Shown: positions 8,672 to 16,221 of the stretch, piece after piece
Layout: each line of letters opens with the position of its first letter
Numbering within the stretch: the stretch's first letter is position 1
Assembly: GCA_050294475.1 (NCBI GenBank)
Contig: JBNKOE010000023.1
Location: forward strand, 226,854-290,853
Length of the DNA stretch: 64,000 bases
Origin: Thalassobellus sp050294475
GTDB taxonomy: Bacteria > Bacteroidota > Bacteroidia > Flavobacteriales > Flavobacteriaceae
Direction of reading: 5' to 3'
Made by a program: the position numbers and the translations under genes
Notes under the pieces: model-generated
Told to the model about the DNA's origin: nothing
The model's database searches: none
What the model saw: only the letters and a program-made list of their open reading frames with translations

Positions 8672-8722
8672 TTTGATATGTCAAGCAAATATAAATTATT
8701 ATTTGATATATCAAATAATAAT
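8672..8722 (-). promoter_or_regulatory. Twin palindromic operator for the MarR regulator
   Basis: A perfect palindrome centred on ATTTGATATATCAAAT (8701-8716) extends to 28 bp (8695-8722). A second, imperfect copy, TTTGATATGTCAAG, lies at 8672-8685, 30 bp away and hence on the same helix face. Both lie immediately upstream of the MarR start. MarR dimers bind such palindromes, so autorepression is the natural reading. Confidence 0.75.
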
Positions 8723-8975
8723 TTTATAAGATTAAATGTGATAAAATTTGAAAATTGAGTGTTAATAGGATAGTAAGCTGTGAATTACACACAACGACTT
8801 GATATGAAATCGTTTTAATGTTTTATATCTAATGTTAAACGAAGGTAGTTGAAAATTTTTACAAATCAAGTTTCAACTGTAACAAAAAGCAACTTTATTT
8901 AGCGCTTTAGTGCTTTATTTCGATAAGTATTATGAGATTTTTCCTAGCGTCGAAAAGAGAAGGAAATCAAAACAA
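8723..8975. other. Intergenic region between the MarR operon and the M48 protease
   Basis: About 250 bases lie upstream of the MarR gene and downstream of the M48 gene. No ORF with coding character, hairpin terminator or RNA gene is recognised. Confidence 0.4.
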
Positions 8976-10208
8976 TTATTTTCTTAAATTCTTAATTCGT
9001 TCTAATAATGTAGGATGTGAATAATGCATAAACACATAGGCTTTATGCGGTGTTAAATTACTTAAACTATTTTTAGATAATTTTTTAAGCGATGTAATAA
9101 GTGGTTCTGCTTTAAATGTGTTTTTGGCATAATCATCGGCTTGATATTCAAATTTTCTAGAAAATAGATTCATAATTAATCCAGTAATTTCTGAAATAGG
9201 CGAGTAGAGTAATCCAAAGGCAATCAATCCAATGTGAAAGCTAGGTATTTCAACACCCAAAGCATTCGATAATAACGGGTTTGAAATAAATAGAGATAAT
9301 ATAAATAGTGTTAATCCTGTTAAAAGTATAGAAGCAAATAGGTTGAAAATAATATGTTTCTTTTTATAATGTCCTACTTCGTGTGCTAACACAGCAACAA
9401 TTTCATCTTCATCTAAATCATTAATTAAAGTGTCATAAAGCGTTACACGTTTTTCACTTCCAAAACCAGAGAAGTAAGCATTGGCTTTGGTGCTACGTTT
9501 AGAACCATCAATTACGAAAATCTTATCTAATTTAAAACCAACCGTATTAGCATAAGCTGCTATTTTATTACGCAAACTTCCTGCTTCTAAAGGTGTTTGT
9601 TTATTAAATAAAGGTACAATGAGTTTAGAATAAAACATATTCATAAACAACGTAAAAATAGCAACTAAAGCCCATGCGTATAACCAAAAATGACTTCCTG
9701 TAACTTGGTAAAACCAAATGATAAGTGCTAAAATACCACCGCCAACAATAGCCATCATCAACCAGCCTTTAATTTTATCTAAAAAGAATGTTTTAACAGT
9801 TGTTTTATTAAATCCAAATTTTTCTTCAATTACAAAGGTGCTGTAATACGAGAAAGGTGTTGTAATAATGTCGCTTCCAATCATAATAATTCCGAAGAAA
9901 ATTAAAGCGATTAGAATTGGGTTTTCAGAATACCCTCTAGCGATATTATCTACAAACTCAAAACCATCAAAAAGCAGAAACCCTAAGGTTAATACCATTG
10001 AGAATGTTGAGGTTATAATGCCAAATTTATATTTTGTTGCTTTATAGTTTTGAGATTTTTTATACTCCGTTTCATCATAAACGTCCTCTAACTCTTCAGG
10101 AAGTATATCATTGTAATGTTTTGCGTTTAAAGCATCTAAAACTTTATCAACTATAAAATTGATGATGATTATAGCTATTATTATATAAAAAAGAGTGTTT
10201 GCTGTCAT
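8976..10208 (-). CDS. M48-family metallopeptidase (CAAX prenyl protease 1-like, Ste24 type)
   Basis: This is an integral membrane zinc protease. The HExxH motif is in AVLAHEVGHYKKKH, with the third zinc ligand Glu likely in FEYQADDYA. Several hydrophobic segments precede and follow it (near the N terminus, around residues 60-90, 100-120 and 150-185, and after the active site). About 410 residues is normal for Ste24-like bacterial enzymes. I prefer the ATG at 10208 (MTANTLFYII), which leads straight into the first membrane helix; an upstream ATG at 10241 would add 11 polar residues. The likely role is membrane-protein quality control; no prenylated substrate is implied in bacteria. Confidence 0.9.
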   Translation of the reverse strand: MTANTLFYIIIAIIIINFIVDKVLDALNAKHYNDILPEELEDVYDETEYKKSQNYKATKYKFGIITSTFSMVLTLGFLLFDGFEFVDNIARGYSENPILIALIFFGIIMIGSDIITTPFSYYSTFVIEEKFGFNKTTVKTFFLDKIKGWLMMAIVGGGILALIIWFYQVTGSHFWLYAWALVAIFTLFMNMFYSKLIVPLFNKQTPLEAGSLRNKIAAYANTVGFKLDKIFVIDGSKRSTKANAYFSGFGSEKRVTLYDTLINDLDEDEIVAVLAHEVGHYKKKHIIFNLFASILLTGLTLFILSLFISNPLLSNALGVEIPSFHIGLIAFGLLYSPISEITGLIMNLFSRKFEYQADDYAKNTFKAEPLITSLKKLSKNSLSNLTPHKAYVFMHYSHPTLLERIKNLRK

Positions 10209-10257
10209 GTTGTTAAATGTAAGATGATTTACGAAATTCAAAAATAGAAACTATATG

Positions 10258-10278
10258 TTACATTGAGCGTAGTCGAAT
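10258..10278. repeat. Fragment of the CTTCGACTGCGCTCA repeat family
   Basis: Between the M48 and TrmH genes the bases TGAGCGTAGTCGAA are the reverse complement, with one change, of the TTCGACTGCGCTCA core found in both long repeats flanking trpD (18863 and 20203). It is a short, isolated fragment of the same family. Confidence 0.5.
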
Positions 10279-10281
10279 AGC

Positions 10282-11079
10282 TTATTTAAAATCTCGTTGT
10301 CTTTTCGCTTCAAAAATAAGAATTCCAGCAGCAACTGATACATTCATAGAATCTATTTCTCCTTGCATAGGAATAATAATATTTTGAGTTGCGTTTATAC
10401 GCCACTCCTCACTTAAACCAGTTGCTTCTGTTCCAACAACAATAGCAGTTGGTTTTGTGTAATCTTGTGTATGATATTTAACAGACTCCTGTAAAATAGC
10501 AGTATAAATATTAATGTTTTTCGATTTTAAAAAACTAATAATTTCTGTAGTAGTTCCCGTAGCAATTTGATTGGTAAACACGCAACCCACACTAGAGCGA
10601 ATAATATTGGGGTTGTATAAATCGGTTTTCGGGTTGGCAATAATAACAGTATCTACATTAGCAGCATCGGCAGTTCTTAATAATGCACCAATATTTCCTG
10701 GCTTTTCTGGAGCTTCGGCAATTAATATTAGAGGGTTTGTTGTGTTAAATGTAAAATTATTTATACTATGGTTTTTGCTTTTTGCAACAGCAAGTATGCC
10801 TTCAGTTGTAGTTCTATATGCTAATTTTTGATACACTTCATTAGATACTTCTATTAAGTCAATATTTTGAATAGCTAATTCGTTTATCTGTTCTTTAGAA
10901 ATAATATCCGGATTAAATAAAGCAGTTTCTAACTCATAATTTCCTTTAAGAGCTAATTTAATTTCACGTTCGCCTTCAATTAAAAACAAACCGTTTTTTT
11001 TGCGTTCACGCGATTTATCTTTTAATTGTACCAGTTGTTTTATAAACGGATTATGGATACTTGTAATTTGTTTGTTCAT
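10282..11079 (-). CDS. TrmH/SpoU-family RNA 2'-O-ribose methyltransferase
   Basis: The 265-residue protein has all three SPOUT motifs: NPGNIGALLRTADA (motif 1), IVVGTEATGLSEEW (motif 2) and the GEIDSMNVSVAAGILIFE block (motif 3) that forms the S-adenosylmethionine knot. A substrate-binding N-terminal domain (residues ~1-100, starting NKQITSIHNPFIKQL) precedes the knot, as in RlmB/TsnR-like 23S rRNA methyltransferases. The exact target nucleotide cannot be told from sequence. It is transcribed in the same direction as the M48 gene below it and the DUF3810 gene above it, 19 bases away. Confidence 0.92.
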   Translation of the reverse strand: MNKQITSIHNPFIKQLVQLKDKSRERKKNGLFLIEGEREIKLALKGNYELETALFNPDIISKEQINELAIQNIDLIEVSNEVYQKLAYRTTTEGILAVAKSKNHSINNFTFNTTNPLILIAEAPEKPGNIGALLRTADAANVDTVIIANPKTDLYNPNIIRSSVGCVFTNQIATGTTTEIISFLKSKNINIYTAILQESVKYHTQDYTKPTAIVVGTEATGLSEEWRINATQNIIIPMQGEIDSMNVSVAAGILIFEAKRQRDFK

Positions 11080-11098
11080 TAAGGCAAATATAATTTAA

Positions 11099-12166
11099 TT
11101 ATAATGATTCAGATTCAAAATAATTAACCAATAAAGCCACAACATAACTATAACTCTGCATGCCTTTACTTTGTTGGTTCGCTTTTAAAAAGCTACCATA
11201 AAACAGTTTAAAAAGTGGCTCGGTTGGGTTTTGGTGAGCTTCCCAAAAGTCGCGCGTTTCTTTATAGTTTTTTAAAATTCCTTTGTTTATATTTAAAATC
11301 ATGTCTTCATATAAATCAGGATTTCGTCTATAAATTTCGTTCAAACAAAAGCGTAAAGCAAAGGTGTAACCAGCATATTTAAAATAGATATTATCATGGT
11401 TTATAGCAGCTAAACAACCAATGAAATTAGCTTCGTTTTCGGCAGCATACCCTAATTGGTGCGCCATTTCATGAGTTGTTGTGGTTGGGAATTTAAAATT
11501 GGGAATTAGTGCGTTTACTTGAGCTTCGTTGGTTAATGGATTTAAATAACCACTAAAACCCATATATGTTAGCGGATAACTAAATAAGGATTTTTTTATG
11601 CTTCTAGGTTTGTATTCTAAATCTGGAAATATTTGTTTTAAGTTTTTATAGCCTTTAGGAGCAAGATTAAAAGCAGTTTTTTTATTAAACGGTATTTTAA
11701 CTTTAACCGTATCATTTTTTGTTATTTCTAAATGAATTTTATTCGATGTTTCTAATAAGCTTTCGGTAACAACAATTAATTCTTCTGTTGTGTAATCGCT
11801 TTTTAAATTTAAATTTTTATGTAGCGGTAATCGGTAATAATTCAATCCCCAAAATAAATGAAAGGCAAAATAAATAATCGATAAAGCCGAAAACACATCA
11901 ATAAACCAGTATTTTGTGTCTTTTCTTAGTCTTTTTCTATTTATAAAAAGCCATCTTATACAATAAATAATAGCAAGTGTATAAACAATATCACCAAATG
12001 AAAAAGGGATCCAGCCTAAAACATATCGAAACATTTTAGAAATAAAAGGATATAAACCATTGCTATAGTAAGTCTCAACAAATTCAGGGTAATTAGATAA
12101 TAACCTAACTATTAAATATTGCGGAATTAATAGTAAGGCAATAATGGCTTTTCTCTTTTTCAGCAT
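11099..12166 (-). CDS. DUF3810 membrane protein with HExxH motif
   Basis: The 355-residue protein matches the DUF3810 pattern. Two or three N-terminal membrane helices (IALLLIPQYLIVRLL, the FSFGDIVYTLAIIY segment, and FSALSIIYFAFHLFWGLNYYR) precede a soluble part with TTHEMAHQLGYAAENEANF. The HEMAH and downstream Glu are typical of a gluzincin-type zinc protease active site, but the family has no established substrate. It is probably an inner-membrane protein with its active site outside the cytoplasm. It sits directly upstream of the TrmH gene on the same strand and divergently from pepD. Confidence 0.85.
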   Translation of the reverse strand: MLKKRKAIIALLLIPQYLIVRLLSNYPEFVETYYSNGLYPFISKMFRYVLGWIPFSFGDIVYTLAIIYCIRWLFINRKRLRKDTKYWFIDVFSALSIIYFAFHLFWGLNYYRLPLHKNLNLKSDYTTEELIVVTESLLETSNKIHLEITKNDTVKVKIPFNKKTAFNLAPKGYKNLKQIFPDLEYKPRSIKKSLFSYPLTYMGFSGYLNPLTNEAQVNALIPNFKFPTTTTHEMAHQLGYAAENEANFIGCLAAINHDNIYFKYAGYTFALRFCLNEIYRRNPDLYEDMILNINKGILKNYKETRDFWEAHQNPTEPLFKLFYGSFLKANQQSKGMQSYSYVVALLVNYFESESL

Positions 12167-12210
12167 ACTTCAAAAGTAATAAAATGTTTATTAATCCTGA
12201 TTAGATATGT

Positions 12211-12218
12211 TACCTTTG
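12211..12218 (+). promoter_or_regulatory. Promoter -7 element upstream of pepD
   Basis: TACCTTTG matches the Bacteroidota sigma consensus TAnnTTTG and lies 21 bases before the pepD ATG. No strong -33 TTTG was found at the ideal distance, so confidence is moderate. Confidence 0.5.
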
Positions 12219-12239
12219 TAGAACTTAAATAATAGATTC

Positions 12240-13700
12240 ATGAATTCAGAAATAAGACAACTTCAACCACAACAACTTTGGAATAAATTTGCCGATTTAA
12301 ACGCAGTACCACGACCTTCAAAAAAAGAAGAACGTGTAATTGCCTTTATGAAAGCATTTGGAGAACGTTTGGGTTTAGAAACCATTGTTGATGAAGTAGG
12401 AAATGTAATTATAAAAAAGCCAGCGACTCAAGGCATGGAAAATAGAGTTACCGTTGTAATGCAATCGCATTTAGATATGGTGCATCAAAAAAATAATGAT
12501 ACAGTTTTCGATTTTGAAACTCAAGGAATAGATATGTATGTTGATGGCGATTGGGTTCGTGCTAAAGGAACAACCCTTGGTGCCGACAATGGTTTAGGAG
12601 TTGCAACCATTATGGCCATTTTAGAAAGCACCGATATTCAACATCCAGCTATTGAAGCTTTATTTACTATTGATGAAGAAACGGGTATGACGGGTGCTAT
12701 GGGCTTAAAAGGCGGTTTGCTTTCTGGTGGTATTCTATTAAATTTAGATACCGAAGAAGATAATGAAATTGGTGTAGGCTGTGCAGGTGGAGTAGATGTT
12801 ACTGCAACTAGAAGTTATAATGAAGAAGAAACACCAGAGTTTAAAATAGGATTTAAAATTACCGTTAAAGGTTTACAAGGCGGACATTCAGGAATGCAAA
12901 TTCATGAAGGTTTAGGAAACGCTAATAAGATAATGAACCGTGTTTTGTTTGATGGTTTTGAAAATTTTGGGTTACGAATTTCTGAAATTGATGGTGGTAG
13001 TTTACGAAATGCAATACCGCGAGAAAGTAATGCAATGGTAGCCATTGATGCCATTCATGAAGATGCTTTTTTATTAGAAATGAAGCAACAAGAAGCTGTT
13101 ATTAAAACGGAGTTAAAAACTATGGAACCAAATTTAGAAATTGTGGTTTCTAAAACGGAAGCGCCTAAAAGAATAATGGATTTAGGGGTTCAAGAAGGAT
13201 TAACAAGAGCCATATATGCTGCTTGTAATGGCGTTTATAGAATGAGTGCCGATATTCCAGATTTGGTAGAAACATCTAACAATGTAGCAAGAGTAATTGT
13301 TAAAGATGGTGTTATTAAAATTGGTTGTTTAACTCGCTCATCGGTTGAAAGTGCTAAATGGGATTTAGTAAATACACTTCGTGCAACTTTTGAATTAACA
13401 GGTTGCGAAGTTGAAGCTTCTGGAGATTATCCTGGATGGACACCAAATATGGATTCTCCTATTTTAAAAGTGTTATCAAAGATTTATAAAGATATGAATG
13501 GAGAAGAAGCTCACGTTGCTGCTTGTCATGCAGGTTTAGAATGTGGTATTCTTGGAACCAATTATCCAGAGATGGATATGATTAGTTTCGGACCAAATAT
13601 TAAAGGAGCACATTCACCTGATGAACGCACTCAAATTTCTTCGGTTCAAAAATATTGGAAGTTTGTTTTAGAGATTTTGAAACAGATTCCTGTGAAATAA
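12240..13700 (+). CDS. pepD: Aminoacyl-histidine dipeptidase (peptidase M20C, PepD)
   Basis: PepD is a cytoplasmic zinc dipeptidase that cleaves beta-Ala-His and other Xaa-His dipeptides. The 486-residue protein has the M20 metal site in order: MQSHLDMVHQ (first His/Asp), KGTTLGADNGLG (bridging Asp), FTIDEETGMTG (catalytic Glu and metal Glu), DTEEDNE, and CHAGLECG and GAHSPDE near the C terminus. The inserted dimerisation domain includes GLQGGHSGMQIHEG. Length and motifs are full family standard. It is divergent from DUF3810 and convergent with trmL, 20 bases apart. Confidence 0.95.
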   Translation: MNSEIRQLQPQQLWNKFADLNAVPRPSKKEERVIAFMKAFGERLGLETIVDEVGNVIIKKPATQGMENRVTVVMQSHLDMVHQKNNDTVFDFETQGIDMYVDGDWVRAKGTTLGADNGLGVATIMAILESTDIQHPAIEALFTIDEETGMTGAMGLKGGLLSGGILLNLDTEEDNEIGVGCAGGVDVTATRSYNEEETPEFKIGFKITVKGLQGGHSGMQIHEGLGNANKIMNRVLFDGFENFGLRISEIDGGSLRNAIPRESNAMVAIDAIHEDAFLLEMKQQEAVIKTELKTMEPNLEIVVSKTEAPKRIMDLGVQEGLTRAIYAACNGVYRMSADIPDLVETSNNVARVIVKDGVIKIGCLTRSSVESAKWDLVNTLRATFELTGCEVEASGDYPGWTPNMDSPILKVLSKIYKDMNGEEAHVAACHAGLECGILGTNYPEMDMISFGPNIKGAHSPDERTQISSVQKYWKFVLEILKQIPVK

Positions 13701-13720
13701 GAATTAAGAATAAAATTCGT

Positions 13721-14173
13721 TTACCTAAGTTGTTTTAACCCTTCGTAAATTACAATGCTAACTGCATTTGCTATATTTAAGCTTCTTACATGGTCACTAT
13801 ACAGAGGTATTTTGTAAAGTGAATTACTATAAGTTTGGTTAATAGATTTAGGTAAACCAACCGATTCTTTCCCGAAAATTAAAAACATGTCATTTTCAAA
13901 AGGAATATCCCAATGGTTTTTGTTTCCATGACTAGAAAGAAACGCCATTTTTTTGTCTTTGTTTTTACTAAAGAAGTCATCAATATTATCGTAATAAGTT
14001 ACCTGTAAATATTGCCAATAATCTAACCCAGCACGTTTTAAACGAGAATCACTAATCTCGAAACCAAAAGGTTTTACAAGATGTAAATGAGAACCAGATG
14101 CTAATGCTAAGCGACCAATATTTCCAGTGTTGTTTGGTATTTCGGGTTCTATTAAAACAATATTAAGTGCCAT
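13721..14173 (-). CDS. trmL: tRNA (cytidine/uridine-2'-O)-methyltransferase TrmL
   Basis: This small SPOUT methyltransferase (150 residues) modifies the wobble position 34 of leucine tRNAs. Visible motifs are EIPNNTGNIGRLALAS (motif 1), FLIFGKESVGLP (motif 2) and VRSLNIANAVSIVIYEGL (motif 3). The family-specific SRLKRAGLDYWQ is also present. The start overlaps the stop of the upstream 72-codon membrane gene by one base, so the two are coupled. Confidence 0.93.
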   Translation of the reverse strand: MALNIVLIEPEIPNNTGNIGRLALASGSHLHLVKPFGFEISDSRLKRAGLDYWQYLQVTYYDNIDDFFSKNKDKKMAFLSSHGNKNHWDIPFENDMFLIFGKESVGLPKSINQTYSNSLYKIPLYSDHVRSLNIANAVSIVIYEGLKQLR

Positions 14174-14391
14174 TATTTTTTGATGATTTTTTGAACGATA
14201 AGGAGTATTAATAATATAAATGGGAAACTATGGAGTAAGGTATCAAACCAATCCATTAATTCCATGTCTTTAGCTCCACCAATAATCCAGCGTAATTTAC
14301 CAACAATATGTGGCTCTGGAGTAAATGGAGCTAAACCTAACGATATACAAAGTAAAATAATTAGTTTCCAGTTTTTTGTTAGAGTCGACAT
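14173..14391 (-). CDS. Small two-helix membrane protein
   Basis: The 72-residue protein has one hydrophobic segment near the N terminus (WKLIILLCISLGLAPF) and one at the C terminus (FILLILLIVQKIIKK). Between them is a short soluble loop with KLRWIIGGAKDMELMDWFD. I recognise no named family. It is coupled to trmL by a one-base stop/start overlap and probably shares its transcript. Confidence 0.7.
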   Translation of the reverse strand: MSTLTKNWKLIILLCISLGLAPFTPEPHIVGKLRWIIGGAKDMELMDWFDTLLHSFPFILLILLIVQKIIKK

Positions 14392-14415
14392 ATTTATTTA
14401 ATAAATGAGTGATAA

Positions 14416-14452
14416 AATAAAAACCTATTCTAATTTAGAATAGGTTTTTATT
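14416..14452 (-). terminator. Rho-independent terminator after the DUF805 gene
   Basis: Two perfectly complementary 18-base arms (14416-14433 and 14435-14452) flank a single T. The core is AACCTATTCTAA, with A/T runs at both outer ends, so it can act in either direction. It separates the DUF805 gene from the membrane protein-trmL pair. Confidence 0.85.
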
Positions 14453-14471
14453 AAATAATATTTTAGAAATT

Positions 14472-14885
14472 TTATTCCTCAATTTGAGGTTTTCCAATTT
14501 CATCAATTTCTATTGAGTTTTCAATTTTTGGGTCAGGACCGTATTGGTTTGCTCCTTTGTCTCCTTCAGTTACAGTTAATACAAATAGCCATATAGGACC
14601 AACAAAAGGGATTAGTATTATGAGATAAAACCATCCACTTTTTCCAACATCATGCAGCCTTCTGACACCTACTGCTAGCGAAGGTATTAATGTAGCAAAT
14701 ATATAGATGTAAATTGCAAATATTATAAAAGGACTATCTATGGCGTAAGCAATGCCTCCTAATATAAGCATACCACCATAAATGAAAATAAGTTGAAAGA
14801 GTGTAAACATCCAATATTCTTTACGTCTTGCTCTTCCATTAAAATTTGCATAATTGTCTTTTACGACTTTTAAATACCACTTCAT
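14472..14885 (-). CDS. DUF805 membrane protein
   Basis: The 137-residue protein starts with the family hallmark FNGRARRKEYWMF, followed by hydrophobic helices (LIFIYGGMLILGGIAYAI, FIIFAIYIYIFATLIPSLAV). The conserved GVRRLHDVGKSGWF loop and a last helix (YLIILIPFVGPIWLFVL) come next, and the tail after GDKGANQYGPDPK is acidic. DUF805 proteins are inner-membrane proteins of unknown function. The gene is monocistronic and ends at a strong hairpin. Confidence 0.9.
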   Translation of the reverse strand: MKWYLKVVKDNYANFNGRARRKEYWMFTLFQLIFIYGGMLILGGIAYAIDSPFIIFAIYIYIFATLIPSLAVGVRRLHDVGKSGWFYLIILIPFVGPIWLFVLTVTEGDKGANQYGPDPKIENSIEIDEIGKPQIEE

Positions 14886-15076
14886 AATTTAAATTGATTT
14901 GGGGTTAATTATTGAGGGTAAATATCAATATTATTTATTAATTTAACAAAAATGGTTATAGCATTTATGCCTTTTTTGTGATATTAATTTAAAATTGTGT
15001 GTTAATTAATAGATTTTACTTGTTTTGTAACAGGCTTAATTTTCAATTAAAACTTTTTGAAACCATTTCATAATAT
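14886..15076. other. AT-rich spacer between DUF805 and trpA
   Basis: About 190 bases of AT-rich DNA. It holds the DUF805 promoter region and the 3' flank of the trp operon. No clear terminator hairpin for trpA was found. Confidence 0.4.
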
Positions 15077-15841
15077 TTAATTTAATATGTTTTTTGTGAA
15101 ATTATCAATAGAATTTACACCTTCATTAGTAACATGCTTTACAAAAGCACTACCAATTATTGCACCTTTTGCATATTTTGTAGCTTGAGTAAACGTTTCG
15201 TTATTACTAATTCCAAATCCTATAATTTGTGGGTTTTTTAGATTCATGTTTGCAATACGTTCAAAATATTGCGTTTGTTCGTCTCCAAAACCAGATTGAG
15301 CTCCTGTTGTACTTGCACTACTTACCATATATATAAATCCGTTTGAAATAGAATCTATATACCTAATGCGTTCATTACTTGTTTGAGGTGTAATTAAAAA
15401 CACATTGATGAGTCCGTATTTTTCAAAAATAGCTTGATATTTTTCATGATACACATCAACAGGTAAATCAGGAATAATTAATCCATCAATACCAATTTCC
15501 TGACATTTTTTACAGAAAGCTTCAACACCATATTGAAATATAGGGTTAAAATACCCCATAATAATTAAAGGAATTGATACTGTTTTACGAATATCTTTTA
15601 ATTGATTAAAAAGCACTTCAGTGGTCATACCATTTTTTAGAGCTTGTGTAGAACTTGCTTGAATAGTTGGACCATCGGCTAATGGATCGCTAAAGGGTAA
15701 GCCAATTTCAATCATGTCTACACCATTTTTTTCTAAATCTTGAATAATCGAAACGGTATCATCAATATTTGGGTAACCTGCTGTAAAATATATAGACAGT
15801 AACTTTTTGTTTTCTTGTAATTTGCTGTTTATTCTGTTCAT
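15077..15841 (-). CDS. trpA: Tryptophan synthase alpha chain
   Basis: TrpA cleaves indole-3-glycerol phosphate to indole and glyceraldehyde 3-phosphate and passes indole to TrpB. The 254-residue TIM barrel shows the family blocks: DMIEIGLPFSDPLADGPTIQ with the catalytic Glu, GIDGLIIPDLPVD with the catalytic Asp, and FGISNNE and GAIIGSAFV at the phosphate site. It is the last gene of the trp operon. It is separated from trpB by ~380 bases that hold a GIY-YIG gene and two REP-like palindromes, an unusual gap because trpB and trpA normally abut. Confidence 0.96.
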   Translation of the reverse strand: MNRINSKLQENKKLLSIYFTAGYPNIDDTVSIIQDLEKNGVDMIEIGLPFSDPLADGPTIQASSTQALKNGMTTEVLFNQLKDIRKTVSIPLIIMGYFNPIFQYGVEAFCKKCQEIGIDGLIIPDLPVDVYHEKYQAIFEKYGLINVFLITPQTSNERIRYIDSISNGFIYMVSSASTTGAQSGFGDEQTQYFERIANMNLKNPQIIGFGISNNETFTQATKYAKGAIIGSAFVKHVTNEGVNSIDNFTKNILN

Positions 15842-15860
15842 TGTAAATGAATATTTTTTT

Positions 15861-15881
15861 ATTCCCTCGAAGGAGGGAGTC
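15861..15881. repeat. REP-like palindrome between trpA and the GIY-YIG gene
   Basis: TCCCTC-GAAG-GAGGGA (15863-15878) is a perfect 6-bp stem with a GAAG loop, followed by GTC. The same layout and loop appear in the palindrome inside trpFB (17414-17433). It is one of four related copies in the trp operon. Confidence 0.65.
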
Positions 15882-15941
15882 TTTTGTCTTTTTGTTAAAT
15901 GTATTCTGAAAGATCTTTTTAGTCTAGATTTAGTCCATTAA

Positions 15942-16184
15942 TTAAATTAATCTTCCATTCTCGATGCCATTTTTTATTTGTCTTTCTCTTTTGATAGAAT
16001 TGTTAGCGTATTTAGTCGTTTCAAAATAAACTAATTTATCAACATTGTATTTTCCTGTAAATGTTTTTAAACTATTGCTTTTATGTTGTGTCAATCTTAT
16101 TTTTAATTGTTTAGTGCGTCCAATATATAGTACTGTGTGATTTTTATTTGTTAATATGTAAACGTAATGAACATTTATAATCAA
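15942..16184 (-). CDS. GIY-YIG nuclease domain protein, C terminus frameshifted
   Basis: The 80-residue protein begins with the GIY-YIG signature HYVYILTNKNHTVLYIG, followed by the helix with the conserved Arg (LKIRLTQHK) and YFETTKYA. The C terminus as read (QIKNGIENGRLI) departs from the family. Adding one A to the run of six A's near 15971-15976 restores the usual KKWHREWKINLI ending and extends the frame to a stop at 15919-15921. The gene has therefore probably suffered a homopolymer frameshift, or there is a sequencing error. Small single-domain GIY-YIG proteins of this kind are frequent and scattered in Flavobacteriaceae and have no assigned role. It sits between trpB and trpA, flanked by REP-like palindromes. 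Confidence 0.8.
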   Translation of the reverse strand: MIINVHYVYILTNKNHTVLYIGRTKQLKIRLTQHKSNSLKTFTGKYNVDKLVYFETTKYANNSIKRERQIKNGIENGRLI

Positions 16185-16189
16185 TTATG

Positions 16190-16213
16190 AGATTTCCGCT
16201 TTCGCGGAAATGA
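16190..16213. repeat. REP-like palindrome between the GIY-YIG gene and trpB
   Basis: ATTTCCGC-TTTC-GCGGAAAT (16192-16211) is a perfect 8-bp inverted repeat with a 4-base loop, read on the minus strand as TCATTTCCGCGAAAGC and its complement. It matches the layout of the palindrome inside trpFB. It could also act as a weak processing or termination hairpin between trpB and trpA. Confidence 0.65.
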
Positions 16214-16221
16214 AAAAACCT

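Noticed and set aside
8667..8714. Longer MarR protein from the ATG at 8714
   Set aside because: It would place the start codon inside the palindromic operator and add 16 residues without family resemblance.
10571..10831. Plus-strand ORF inside the TrmH-family gene
   Set aside because: Antisense shadow; the minus strand carries all three SPOUT motifs.
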